Assembly (NCBI GenBank): GCA_013306675.1 | Contig: JABLUY010000201.1 | Span: 1-64,000 of the forward strand | Direction: 5' to 3' | Origin: Thraustochytrium sp. TN22 | Lineage: Eukaryota > Sar > Bigyra > Thraustochytrida > Thraustochytriidae | Length of the DNA stretch: 64,000 nucleotides | Part shown: piece by piece, positions 46,199-55,218 of the stretch | Numbering within the stretch: position 1 is the stretch's first letter | Layout of the letters: each line of letters begins with the position of its first letter | The notes under the pieces: generated by a model | Told to the model about the DNA's origin: nothing | Seen by the model: the letters and a program-made list of their open reading frames with translations, nothing else | Databases searched by the model: none | Position numbers and translations under genes: made by a program

Positions 46199-46797
46199 CC
46201 TCCGGTCGCGGTCCCTTCCGCCGCCGGCCCTGCTGGTTGCTGCGGCCGGCCTGAGCCCCCTGGCCCGCCACCGCTGTTGCTGTTGTTGTTGTTGCTGTTG
46301 TTGCCGCTGCTGCTGCTGCTGCTGCCAGCAGCACCACCACCCGCGTTCGCATTGCTGTCAGCCTGCTCAGCTCCTGGCGGAGGCCCTGCTGGCTCGCTGA
46401 GGCTCGCCGCGGGCGTACCCCCATTGGCAAGAGGGCCAGGACCGTCCAGGGGGCTGGACAGAGGCATGTTGAAATCACTCAGGTCCATGGACATGGAAGC
46501 ATTTAGCGGCAGCGGGGACGCCGCCGGCAGCGGAGATGTCCCGTTGTTCATGAGCGGGTCCATGCCACCCATGGGCGTCCCAAAGCCCTCCGGGTTGGGC
46601 ATGGAGGACCCGTTGGTGCCGCCCATGGCGTCAAAGGCGGGTGACGACGACGCGCCGGGCGCTGGCGACTGGCCGCCGCCGCCGGTTCCAGAGGCGCCCT
46701 GGTTTTCCGAGCCGTCCCCAGGCGGAAATCCCGGCGCTCCGTTCGCATTCGTGTCTGCGCCTCCCGCCGCATCCGCAGCTGCTTTGGATGGATCCAT
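43801..46797 (-). CDS. F-box-like/WD40 protein with long Q/N/S- and P/G/Y-rich tails
   Basis: A 998-aa protein starting MDPSKAAADA. Residues 1-340 are low-complexity: Ser, Gly, Asn and Gln runs including polyQ and poly-Ser. An F-box-like segment follows (about 352-395: LMVHVAPFCDFDSMMALTIV then RCKAAV). WD40 repeats occupy about 400-745, with repeats ending in DGKIKIWN, DKKIKVWS, DCKLMVWS, DCYIRVWD and DWMVKVWEY. The last 250 residues are Pro/Gly/Gln/Tyr-rich (prion-like). If the F-box is real the protein would be a substrate receptor of an SCF ubiquitin ligase; otherwise a WD40 scaffold. Both disordered ends suggest a condensate-prone protein. I cannot name an orthologue. Confidence 0.82.
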
Positions 46798-48093
46798 CGT
46801 TATGCCCTGTGCAAACTCGCCGCTCGAGCAGGCCTCCCTCCACAGGTTCCCAGGCTATAGCCGCTGCGCCTCGCTCGCTGGCTTGGGCGCGGCGTCTGCT
46901 CCGCCCGCCTGCCCTTGCGCACGCGAGCTGGTGCTGGTGCTGGTGCTGCTGGTGCTGCTGAGGCTGCAGGTCCAGCTGTACTCGCGCAACCGCCAGCCTT
47001 GCGCGCGCCGCGCGGGTCGCCGCGCCCACGCCGGGCTCGGCGCCGCGGCAGGCCGGCCCACGCCAGGCCGCCGCGCCGCCTCCCGCCGGCCGCCGCCGCC
47101 GCCGCCGCCGCCGCGCGCCCGCCGCCGCGCCGCCGCGCTGGCCTCGGCGAGCGAGCTTGAGCGAGCGCGAGGCGAGTCCGAGCCTGCCACTGCCAGCTTA
47201 GCTAGCTGGAGCTGGCGCGGGCGAGTCCGGAAAGAAGGGAGGAAAGAGGCGCGCAAAGGAGGGCAAAGGCGGGAAGGGGAGGAAAGGAAGGCAAGGGAAA
47301 CAGCAGGCAGGCACGCACGAGCGGGAAAGCGGCGCGATCCCTCCCGCCCTTTTAATCGGGGCCCGCGCCGCGCCGCCGCCGGAGCGCGCGCGCCGCCGCC
47401 GCGCCGCGCGGCCGCCGCGCGCCGCGCCGCGCCGCCGCCGCCCGCGCCGCCGCCGCGCCCCGCCCGCGCGCGCGCGCCGCCGGAGAAGCGGACGGTCGCC
47501 GGTCTGCGGGCTCGGCCGGGCGCGCTTTCAAAAGCCAAGCGCCCTATCGCCCGCGCCGGTTAGGGTTCTGGAGGCTGCTGGGTGGGGGTAATGACGCGGC
47601 CATGCAGGCCGCTCGCACCTTAGGCCGCCGGGGCCCGGCCGCGGCGCCGCGCGCGCGGTCAGGGTCGCGCGGCCGCCCGCGCTGTTTTTTTCCCAGCTGG
47701 CCGCTGGCGGCGCGGCGGCACCGGCGGCGCGAGGCGGGGCGGCGGGGCGCGCGGGCGGCGCCGCCCAGGGGGGGGGGGGAGGAGGGGGGCAGGCGCGGCG
47801 GCGGTGTGGCTCGGTCTGCGTGCACTTGCTGCAGGCGTCGCTGACGTGGCGGTCCGGGCCATCCCAGCTCCTGGATCCCCCGGGGGGTCTCGGCAGTCCC
47901 GTGGGTGAAAAGGAACGACAACGACAACAACGACGATGACGGTGACGACGGCGAAGACGACGAGAGCAAGAGCAACCAAAACAAGAACTAACTAGGAGGC
48001 TGCCGTCGGCGAGCCATCGGATTGGACGAATGTGAATCATGATCGCTCACTCCAAAGAGCGGGCTACTAAGGCTAGTCGGCCGAAGGCTCTCG
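46798..48093. other. 1.3-kb GC-rich intergenic region, WD40 gene upstream
   Basis: No gene visible. Features are dense GCC/CGC runs at 47085-47130 and 47390-47485, a TAGCTAGCTGG element near 47198, one telomere-like GGTTAGGGTT at about 47557-47567, and a G-run at about 47769-47790 able to form a G-quadruplex. Confidence 0.5.
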
Positions 48094-49647
48094 CTAGCTC
48101 TCCGCCTCCGCCTCCGCCTCCGCCTCGACGGGGTTGCCGTCGGCATCAAAGCCGTAGCGCTTGGCGTAGTACTCGCCCTCAGCCTTCATCTTCTTGTCAA
48201 CCTTGTTGACGAAGACCTCCTCGTTCGTGAGGATGCGGTCGACAATGTTCATCACGGTCAGGTTGGAGTCCGAGCTGATGGTCTGGAGGATGCCGAGCTC
48301 CTTGGGCACCTTGTAGGCCGAGGAGGTCTCGACGACATCGTAAGGGTGGTCGCTGACCGTGCCGCGAGCCACAACGTCAATGCGCAAGGAAGCAATCATC
48401 TCGCGCGTGATGTGCCAGGGCGCGTCAATGAGGACGTCGCTCACGTAGCGGCAGCCGAGCACCGAGAGCAGGCGCTCATTCAGGTTCATGATGGGGAAGT
48501 TCTTGCCGCGGCGCTCGTTGACGACCTTATCGCCGTGCACGCCCACAATGAGGTAGTCGCCCAGCTCGCGCGCGTGCTTGAGCGTGTTGACGTGGCCCAT
48601 GTGGAACATGTCCCAGGCGCCGTCAATGTAGACCACCTTGGCGCCCGGAGGCGGATCGCGCGTGCCGGCCGAGAAGATGCGCAACATGCGCGAGGTGGTG
48701 AGGAAGCGAGACGGGCGAAAGAAGCTGCCGGAGGGCGTCTCCGCCATGGCGTGCGAGCCGTCCGACTGCACTGAAGACACCGAGTTGCTGCGCTTGCGCT
48801 CGCGCGAAACCAAGTCCGGCCGCTCGCCCGCGCCCTTGTCGTGGTGGTCGCGCGACAGGTACAACATGCGGCCCACGATGTCCGTCGTCGACACGCCCTC
48901 GGTGCGCGGGATGCTGCGGTAGATGCCGCGGTTCTTGGCGTCCTCGTACACGTCCTTGCCATCCACAATGCATGGGTCGTCGCCGTGCACCACATAGTCA
49001 ATCTGGTACTTGTCGATCACGTAGTTCAGGTACTCGGGCGTCATCACGTACGGCGCACCCGGCACGATCTCGTCCACCCACTTGCACCCGGCCACGGCGC
49101 CGCTGCGCTCCTCGTCGTTCATCACTGGCGCCGTGCCCTTGCACTCCTTGATGCTCTCGTCGCTGTTGATGCCCACCACGAGGTAGGTGCCCAGCGAGCG
49201 GCCCTGCCGGAAGGCGTTCATGTGCCCGTAGTGCATCATGTCAAAGGCACCGTCCATCCACACGCGGATCGGCCGGCCCTCATCGTGCTCATCGTCCTCC
49301 GAATCCAGGTCATCGATCTGCCGCTCCAGCTCCGCCACCTTGCGCTCCGCCTCCGCCAGCATCGCCGCCAGCGCCGTGCGCTTGCGCTCATGGCGCTTGC
49401 CGAAGAACACGTAGTACAGCGCCAGCGTGAGCGCCATGATGCTCAAGGTCGCCAGCAGCTGCTCCTCTGACGGGTACGGCTCCTGGACGCCGCCGGCGTG
49501 CAGCATCCGGTGGAACCCCTGCTTGAGCGTGCGCAGCGCGCCGGACTCCTTCATCGCCTCGTACATGGGCTCCACGCTGCGCGCGTCCAGCACCTCTCTC
49601 GCCAGCCGCTGCCCGGCGCCCACCGTCGCCTTGACCGACGCCGACAT
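48094..49647 (-). CDS. PCYT2: Ethanolamine-phosphate cytidylyltransferase, membrane anchored
   Basis: A 517-aa enzyme from the Met at 49647 (MSASVKATVG). It has the double cytidylyltransferase layout of PCYT2/ECT: the first HxGH nucleotide-binding motif is HYGH (139-142, in RVWMDGAFDMMHYGHMNAF), with RTEGVSTTDIVGR; the second is HMGH in DGAWDMFHMGHVNTLK. PCYT2 makes CDP-ethanolamine from CTP and phosphoethanolamine for phosphatidylethanolamine synthesis. An N-terminal helix (about 65-83, LATLSIMALTLALYYVFF) would anchor it to the ER or mitochondrial outer membrane, as in plant and other protist forms; the animal enzyme lacks it. The C-terminus ends in Glu-Ala repeats. It is divergent from PIGZ at 50090. 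Confidence 0.95.
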   Translation of the reverse strand: MSASVKATVGAGQRLAREVLDARSVEPMYEAMKESGALRTLKQGFHRMLHAGGVQEPYPSEEQLLATLSIMALTLALYYVFFGKRHERKRTALAAMLAEAERKVAELERQIDDLDSEDDEHDEGRPIRVWMDGAFDMMHYGHMNAFRQGRSLGTYLVVGINSDESIKECKGTAPVMNDEERSGAVAGCKWVDEIVPGAPYVMTPEYLNYVIDKYQIDYVVHGDDPCIVDGKDVYEDAKNRGIYRSIPRTEGVSTTDIVGRMLYLSRDHHDKGAGERPDLVSRERKRSNSVSSVQSDGSHAMAETPSGSFFRPSRFLTTSRMLRIFSAGTRDPPPGAKVVYIDGAWDMFHMGHVNTLKHARELGDYLIVGVHGDKVVNERRGKNFPIMNLNERLLSVLGCRYVSDVLIDAPWHITREMIASLRIDVVARGTVSDHPYDVVETSSAYKVPKELGILQTISSDSNLTVMNIVDRILTNEEVFVNKVDKKMKAEGEYYAKRYGFDADGNPVEAEAEAEAES

Positions 49648-50089
49648 CTCCTCCTCCTGCTGCTGCCGCTGCCGCTGCTCTTGCCGCTCGACGATGCAGG
49701 TCTCGGTCTCCTCCTCCTCCTCCTCCTCCTCCTCCTTCTCCCTCCTCCTCGCGATCCCTAACCCTTTCCTTCCTGCCGGCGCGCCCGTACCGGGACCGCG
49801 ACGCGGCGCGCGACGCGACGCGACTCGGGGCGGCGCGACGCGAGCCGCGGCGCGCTCCGGCCCGCCTCCGCCTGCCCGCTGCTCCCTGCGCGCGGCGCGC
49901 GGCGACGCCGGCGCCGGCGAGGACGGTAGCGGCGCGCGCGTCGCCCGGCTGCGAGCCTCGCGATCTGCGCGGAGATTGGAGTTTGAATTCGATTCGAAAT
50001 CGTCCGGCTCGGCCGCGGCGCCACCCATTACGCGCATTCATTCGCTCAAGGCAAGGAGCAAGCCAGGATCGAGGCCGCCCCGGGCGACC
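49648..50089. promoter_or_regulatory. Divergent promoter region, PCYT2 / PIGZ
   Basis: 442 bp. It carries (CTC)n near 49700-49735 in the PCYT2 leader, a telomere-box-like CCCTAACCCT at 49755-49764, and an A/T-rich near-palindrome TTTGAATTCGATTCGAAAT at 49982-50000, about 90 bp before the PIGZ start. Confidence 0.6.
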
Positions 50090-51958
50090 ATGGCCGCCGC
50101 CTCCTCCCCGCCCTCGGGCCCGAGCTCCCCGGGCTCGCCGCCGTCGACGACGCCGACGCCGCCGCCCCCGTCGTCGTCGTCGTCGACGTTGGCGTCGTCG
50201 TTGTCGTCCTCGCCGCCGCCGCCGTCGAGGCCTTCCTCTTCCTCACCCGCCGCTGCCGCTGCCGCTGCCGGCGGCGGCGCGGCGCGGCAGGCCGGCGCGA
50301 AGAACGGGACGGCGGCGCGGCGCGTCCGGGCGCGGCGCGCGTGCTGCCAGCCCGAGACGCTGCTGCTGGGCTCGTACGAAAGCGAGGTACCGCTCGCGGT
50401 GGTGGCGCGCCTGCTTATGGTGTTCGCGCCGGGGTACCTGCACCCGGACGAGTTCTTCCAAACGCAGGAGGTCGCGTCGCGCTGGATCCTCGGCTACGAT
50501 GCCGTGGTGCCCTGGGAGTTTTCCTGCGCCAGGGACGGATTGCTGTACCGCAGCGTCGTGCCGCCGCTCGTGAGCTGCGGCCTGCCGTTTTGGCTGCTCA
50601 GCCACTCCTGGCTGCGCGGCTCCAGCCTCTGGGTGCTCGTCTTGCCGCGCCTCTTCGTCTTCGCGCTCTCACTCGTTGCCGACCGTTGCGTGCGCAAGCT
50701 CTTTGGCGCGCGTACCTTTTACGTGTACCGCACCTCGTGGGTCAGCGCCGTGCTGCTCGCGCGCCCGCTTTCCAACACGCTCGCCACGCTGCTCTTCGTG
50801 CTCACCTTCGACGCCGCCGCCGCACGCTGCGCCGCTCGCCTCGGAGCCTGCGTCGTTGCCGGCATCTTCATCCACCTCACCTTCCCGGCCTTTGCGTTCC
50901 CGGTCGTCTGCCTCTGGCTCCTCGAGGAGACCGACCTCATCCTTGCCGCCCTGCGCAAAAAGCGGGACGACGACGACCTCCTCAACGGCGTACAGCAGGC
51001 CGCCGCTGTGGCCCGCGGCCTCGTGCCGCGCGTCGCGCGCGCTGCTGCGGGCGCGCTCGTCTGCGCCGCGATCTTTGTCCTTGCCGACTCGGTCTATGTG
51101 GCCAACACGCCGGCCTGCTCCGCGGAAAGCGATCCGCTGCAGACCTTGCTGCCTGGCGCGCAAGTCACGCTCACACCGCTCAACAACCTCGTCTATAACA
51201 TCAACGCTAGCAACCTCGCGCACCATGGGCTGCACCCGCTCTACTTGCACGCCGCCGTTAATATGCAGCTCCTCTTCTCGCCGCTCTGGATATTCGCCGC
51301 CCTCGGCCTTGCCTGGGCCTTTGTGACGCCCAACGGCGACGCGGCGCTCGTCACCTGGAACTCCTTTCGCGGGCCCGTCGCGCGCCGCAAGCTCGCGGCC
51401 GTCGCCGCCATCGCCTCCGGGCTCGCTGTGCTCTCCACCATGCCGCACCAGGAGCCGCGCTTCCTCATGCCGCTGCTCCTGCCCGTCGCCGTGCTCTGCA
51501 CTGAGGCTGTCACCGGCGGCATGCGCACGCGCACGCTCTGGATTGTCTTCAACATGCTGCTTGCCTTCTTCTACGGCTTTGTGCATCAGGCTGGCGTCGT
51601 GCCGGGCCTCCTCGCTATCGAAGGCGAGCTCTTCGAGTTGCACTCAATCCGATGCGTAGCCTCCTACGAGACCTACATGATGCCGCGCTTCCTCCTCACG
51701 GACCACAACGTCACTGCCATTGACCTCATGGGCATGCCTTCCGACCGCATCTACGATGCCCTCCGCGACGCCAACTGTCCCACGGACGAATGGTACCTGC
51801 TGCTCCCGGCTTCTGCCTGTGCCGACTTCCCCAACTTCACCAAGGACCAAGCCCTCGCTGAGTTTTTCCCGCACTTTTCTGGAGAACGGCCTCCATCGTC
51901 TTTGGATGAAGCCATGCTCGAGCTGCACCACGTGTCTCTCGAGGACCTGCGCCACTGA
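50090..51958 (+). CDS. PIGZ: GPI mannosyltransferase 4 (PIGZ/SMP3), GT22 family
   Basis: A 622-aa multi-pass membrane protein from the Met at 50090 (MAAASSPPSG). The first 80 residues are Ser/Pro/Ala-rich. The GT22 active-loop motif HPDEFFQTQEVASR is at 118-131, with Asp120 and Glu121 expected in the lumenal catalytic loop. PIGZ-like blocks follow: VVPWEFSC...LLYRSVVPPL...LPFWLLSHSWL and MPHQEPRFLMPLLLPVAVL. PIGZ/SMP3 adds the fourth mannose to the GPI precursor in the ER. The HPDEFFQ and HQEPRFL forms separate it from PIGB and ALG12. Alternative: another GT22 member, less likely. Confidence 0.88.
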   Translation: MAAASSPPSGPSSPGSPPSTTPTPPPPSSSSSTLASSLSSSPPPPSRPSSSSPAAAAAAAGGGAARQAGAKNGTAARRVRARRACCQPETLLLGSYESEVPLAVVARLLMVFAPGYLHPDEFFQTQEVASRWILGYDAVVPWEFSCARDGLLYRSVVPPLVSCGLPFWLLSHSWLRGSSLWVLVLPRLFVFALSLVADRCVRKLFGARTFYVYRTSWVSAVLLARPLSNTLATLLFVLTFDAAAARCAARLGACVVAGIFIHLTFPAFAFPVVCLWLLEETDLILAALRKKRDDDDLLNGVQQAAAVARGLVPRVARAAAGALVCAAIFVLADSVYVANTPACSAESDPLQTLLPGAQVTLTPLNNLVYNINASNLAHHGLHPLYLHAAVNMQLLFSPLWIFAALGLAWAFVTPNGDAALVTWNSFRGPVARRKLAAVAAIASGLAVLSTMPHQEPRFLMPLLLPVAVLCTEAVTGGMRTRTLWIVFNMLLAFFYGFVHQAGVVPGLLAIEGELFELHSIRCVASYETYMMPRFLLTDHNVTAIDLMGMPSDRIYDALRDANCPTDEWYLLLPASACADFPNFTKDQALAEFFPHFSGERPPSSLDEAMLELHHVSLEDLRH

Positions 51959-51960
51959 CC

Positions 51961-51991
51961 GGGGGGTGGGGGTGGGGATTTGGGGGGGGGG
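51961..51991 (+). other. G-rich tract just after the PIGZ stop (G-quadruplex candidate)
   Basis: Four G-runs (6, 5, 4 and 10 Gs) with loops T, T and ATTT begin 3 nt after the TGA. Confidence 0.85.
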
Positions 51992-52093
51992 TTTGAGGCG
52001 ACTCGGACTTGGAGACGGGCTGGGAGAAGAAGACGTCGGCCAGTGACGAAACATTTGGCAAGATGCATGTCCCTCGCGAGCAGGTGCGTCCGT

Positions 52094-52128
52094 CCTTCCT
52101 TCCTTCCTTCCTTCCTTCCTTCCTTCCT
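52094..52128. repeat. (CCTT)n tetranucleotide repeat
   Basis: About nine CCTT units between the convergent PIGZ and Sfi1/IQ genes. Confidence 0.95.
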
Positions 52129-52138
52129 GTCTGCCCTT

Positions 52139-54763
52139 TTACCCTTCGATGAGGCGCAACATGAGCGCCGCCAGCTCGTCCATGAGCGGACCCTCGAGCG
52201 TCTCGGCGAGCACGCCCCAAACGACGAGTCGCTCGCTCGCCAGAATTCCCTTGCGAAGGAGCATGCCATGCGCAATCCATGAGAGCAGGGTCCAGCGCGA
52301 TATGAAGTCCTTGTGCATCATATCAAGCCAAGAGTCTACCGTCTCGCGCACCTCGTCTGGACCTGCAAAGGAGAGCTGAAAGGAGCGGCCGGCATTCGGG
52401 TACACGCGCGCGTCACTCATGTCGACCAGGTCCTTCTTGCGGTGCAAGAAGCGCTCGAGAATCTCCTTCCACTCAGCCTCCTCGCGGCGGCGCGTGGCGG
52501 CGCCCGCGTCCATGCTGCGCTGCAGGCGCGCAATCTCCTTCTCAATATCCTTCATCAGGACGCCCTCCAGGTACTTGGAGTGACGCGGGATCTGAAAGCG
52601 TTGCTCCGTGCCGTGGATCTTCATGACCAGGGTGCCATCGTGGCCGAGCTCCTCCTTGGAAAACCCGGCCAGCAAACCGCGCGCCTCCTCCTCCGCCTTG
52701 GACACGTAGTTCTTATCCTGGGCGCTCCGCGACAGCTGCCACAGGGCGGATGGCCCATTCGTGCGCTTCTCCGCCTCATGACGGGCCATGATCTCCTCGA
52801 CTTGCGCCTTGCGCTCACTTACGAGCGACAGCCGCTTCACGTACAAGAGGTCCTTGCGCAGCGTCGTCAGCAGCGCCGAGTGGTACCTTTCGTCAAAGAG
52901 CATCTTCATGCGCTGCCTCTCGCCCAAGGTACGGCAGCCCCCCTCGGCCATCTCCAGCAGGTATGCCTGCTGCCGCTGCATGTACGTGCGTCGACCCTGG
53001 AAGCCGCGAAAGACGCGCTGCAGGTCGACCGCCGCCCGCCGCCGCGATGACCACAGCGCGAAGGCGCCCGTCAGCGCCAGCACGCGCTGGCCCTCGATCA
53101 GTCGCCGCAGCGTCTTGCGCTGCACTGTATAAATACGCCACGTCGCGAATCGCGCCCTTTTATTCTCGCCAATGCACCTCGCCAGCTTGCGCTTGATGAC
53201 GCGCCGCTGCCGCAGCTTGACCCGCAGCGTGTTGCGCGCCAGCCGCGCCCGCACCATGAGCTGGATCACAATCGCCGCTGCGCGTTCCCGCCGCAGCTGC
53301 CGCGCGTGCAGTCGACCCACAAAGCCGCGGCCCACGCGCTGCACGTTTTCTACTGCGAGTCGCGTGCGTTCGCGCCGCTGCGCCGCCGCATTGCGCCGCC
53401 ACCGCTCCCAGGCGAACTCCAGCCTGAAGCCGTCCGCGCGCTGCGCCATGGTGCGCACGCACCTGCGCACGTGCACGAAGCGCCGCCACGCCTCGAAGAC
53501 GCGCCCCTCCAAGTTGCACGTCAATTTGCGCAGCATTTTGCCCACCAGCCGCTCTTGGCGCGCCGCGTTCTGCCGCGCCAGCCTCAGCACCGACTTGGCC
53601 AGCACCGTGCGCCCAAAGGCCTGCACCGTCCGGGCCGCGCGCAGCACGAATCGTCGTCGCGCAGCCTCGCGCTGCGCGAGCGACCGCCGCCACGCAGCCT
53701 GCAGCGCCAGCGTGCCCGCCAGTCGCGTCACCTTCCACTCCGCGACCCACGTGCGCCACCTATGCAACGTGCTCTCCAGCACGTGTGTCCGCGAGAACCC
53801 CGCCAGAAGCCGCCGCCGCCGTTGCAGCCTCGCGTTCTCGCGCCACGCCTCCAAGGCCCCCATCAGCGTCTTGTTTTGCATCCTGGCGATTGCGTGCCGC
53901 AGGAGCGCTTCGTGCCGCGCCTTGACCTTGGCATCCTCCGCCAGCCGCCGTCGCTGCTCCGCGCGGTCGCGTCGCAGCTTCTCCGCCTTGATGCGAACAC
54001 GCTCCAGCTCCGCCTGGCTTTGCCGGTATGCACGAAGCGTGCGCAGAAACTCCTGCTTTGATCCCACCGGCACTGGCAGCAGCGACTCCAGCTGCGCCGG
54101 CGGCGGCAAAAAGATCTCATGCTCCCTGCTGCCCAAAGACCCGTCCTCGAGTCCGTCCGAGAATCCACCGCTCTCGCCGTAGTCGTCACCGTTGTCGTTG
54201 CCGTCGTTGTCACCGTCGAAGTCTGCGTCGATGTCCTCGTCCTCCAGAGGTGTACCCAAGCTGTGGCTGCGTAGCGAGCCCATACTCAGGCGTGGCTTGA
54301 ACATGTTTGCGAAGCCGTCGCGCTTTTCTTTGGCGCGTCGCTGCGCGATTTCGCGGTCGAAGCGACGGCTTTCCTCCTCCGCGAGCGCGCGCGCTTGGCG
54401 CTCGCGCTCCTCCTCCTCGCGCACCAATCGCTGGCACTCGTCGCACGCCTCGCGGCTCGTGCGGTGCACGGGCAACCGTCCATTGCTCTTGCGTAGCCCA
54501 AGCGCGGTCTCCGTGGAGCACCGCAGGCAGCGCGCGTTGAGCGTCTTGGCAAGCTTCCCACTGCGGAAGAGGTCGTTCACCTCCGGCTGCCTGAACTCGA
54601 AGACCGTGCCGGAGAGCTGGTGCTCCGCGCCGCGCCTGCGCACTTCCACGCCAAACTTGGCCAGCGAGTTCTGCCTCGGCGCGCGCAGCACCTCACGTGG
54701 CCTAGGCGGTCGCGTGCGCGCCAGCTCCTCGCGCGTCCACGGCGTGCGGTGCCGTCGCGACAT
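52139..54763 (-). CDS. Sfi1/IQ-repeat protein, likely centriole or basal-body associated
   Basis: An 874-aa protein starting MSRRHRTPWTREE. The N-terminus has two CxxC pairs (ARCLRCS and ACDECQ), a possible zinc knuckle. The centre is made of basic helical repeats with the Sfi1 pattern (AL-x2-W-x8-12-R), for example LEAWRENARLQRRRR, LHRWRTWVAEWK, FEAWRRFVHVRR and WERWRRN. Three IQ motifs follow or interleave (VQRVGRGFVGRL, IQLMVRARLARN, LQRVFRGFQGRR). Such repeats bind centrin or calmodulin, and Sfi1-type proteins are found at centrosomes and basal bodies. The C-terminus (about 640-870) is a different, well-ordered region without a family I can name. It is divergent from CFAP46, 455 bp away. 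Confidence 0.8.
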   Translation of the reverse strand: MSRRHRTPWTREELARTRPPRPREVLRAPRQNSLAKFGVEVRRRGAEHQLSGTVFEFRQPEVNDLFRSGKLAKTLNARCLRCSTETALGLRKSNGRLPVHRTSREACDECQRLVREEEERERQARALAEEESRRFDREIAQRRAKEKRDGFANMFKPRLSMGSLRSHSLGTPLEDEDIDADFDGDNDGNDNGDDYGESGGFSDGLEDGSLGSREHEIFLPPPAQLESLLPVPVGSKQEFLRTLRAYRQSQAELERVRIKAEKLRRDRAEQRRRLAEDAKVKARHEALLRHAIARMQNKTLMGALEAWRENARLQRRRRLLAGFSRTHVLESTLHRWRTWVAEWKVTRLAGTLALQAAWRRSLAQREAARRRFVLRAARTVQAFGRTVLAKSVLRLARQNAARQERLVGKMLRKLTCNLEGRVFEAWRRFVHVRRCVRTMAQRADGFRLEFAWERWRRNAAAQRRERTRLAVENVQRVGRGFVGRLHARQLRRERAAAIVIQLMVRARLARNTLRVKLRQRRVIKRKLARCIGENKRARFATWRIYTVQRKTLRRLIEGQRVLALTGAFALWSSRRRAAVDLQRVFRGFQGRRTYMQRQQAYLLEMAEGGCRTLGERQRMKMLFDERYHSALLTTLRKDLLYVKRLSLVSERKAQVEEIMARHEAEKRTNGPSALWQLSRSAQDKNYVSKAEEEARGLLAGFSKEELGHDGTLVMKIHGTEQRFQIPRHSKYLEGVLMKDIEKEIARLQRSMDAGAATRRREEAEWKEILERFLHRKKDLVDMSDARVYPNAGRSFQLSFAGPDEVRETVDSWLDMMHKDFISRWTLLSWIAHGMLLRKGILASERLVVWGVLAETLEGPLMDELAALMLRLIEG

Positions 54764-55218
54764 GCTGCGTTTAGCTCTAGCCAGCTAGCTGCGCAAGCTT
54801 GCGAGAGCCAAGCTTGCGCGCCACGCTTGCCCGCCAAGCTTGCCGGCCGCCAGCCAGCCGGCCAGCGCGGTTCTACTTCCACTAGCTACAAGCTGGACTA
54901 AGTTAGCAATTAGAGATCGCTTCCGGCATCGCCTCCCCGTGCAGCGCCACGCTCAATGCTTTGCGCTGCGCTACGCTGCACGCGCTGCCTTGCTGCCTTG
55001 CGCTGCCTTGCGCTGCCTTGCGCTGCCTTGCCATGCGCGCGAGGTTCGCATTCCCAGAGACTTGACCTGGACGGCGGAGGTGCGCAGCGGACCTTGCGCT
55101 CGCTCGCACGCGAGCGACGCGTTGTCCTCGCCGCGGCACGCAACGGCATTGCGGAGTACGAGCCCGAGCGCGGGCGAGCCCAAGCGGGCCAGCCAGGACA
55201 AGGCCGCAAACGCCAGCC
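54764..55218. promoter_or_regulatory. Divergent promoter region, Sfi1/IQ protein / CFAP46
   Basis: 455 bp with repeated CAAGCTTGC sites (54793-54803, 54809-54818, 54835-54843), the first a perfect 12-bp palindrome CGCAAGCTTGCG at 54792-54803. AGCTAGCTGGC (minus) is at 54790-54780, 16 nt before the Sfi1/IQ start. A 10-bp CTGCCTTGCG repeat occupies 54984-55030. I could not find a convincing RFX X-box by eye. Confidence 0.55.
54984..55030. repeat. CTGCCTTGCG tandem repeat, about five units
   Basis: Ten-bp units, the second shortened to 8 bp. Confidence 0.9.

Noticed and set aside
45449-47563. 704-codon plus-strand frame with poly-Leu and poly-Cys runs
   Set aside because: It is the shadow of the polyQ/poly-Ser part of the WD40 gene on the other strand, then runs into repetitive non-coding DNA.
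47557-47567. GGTTAGGGTT as evidence of a telomere or internal telomeric array
   Set aside because: Only one and a half units; kept only as a weak telo-box observation.
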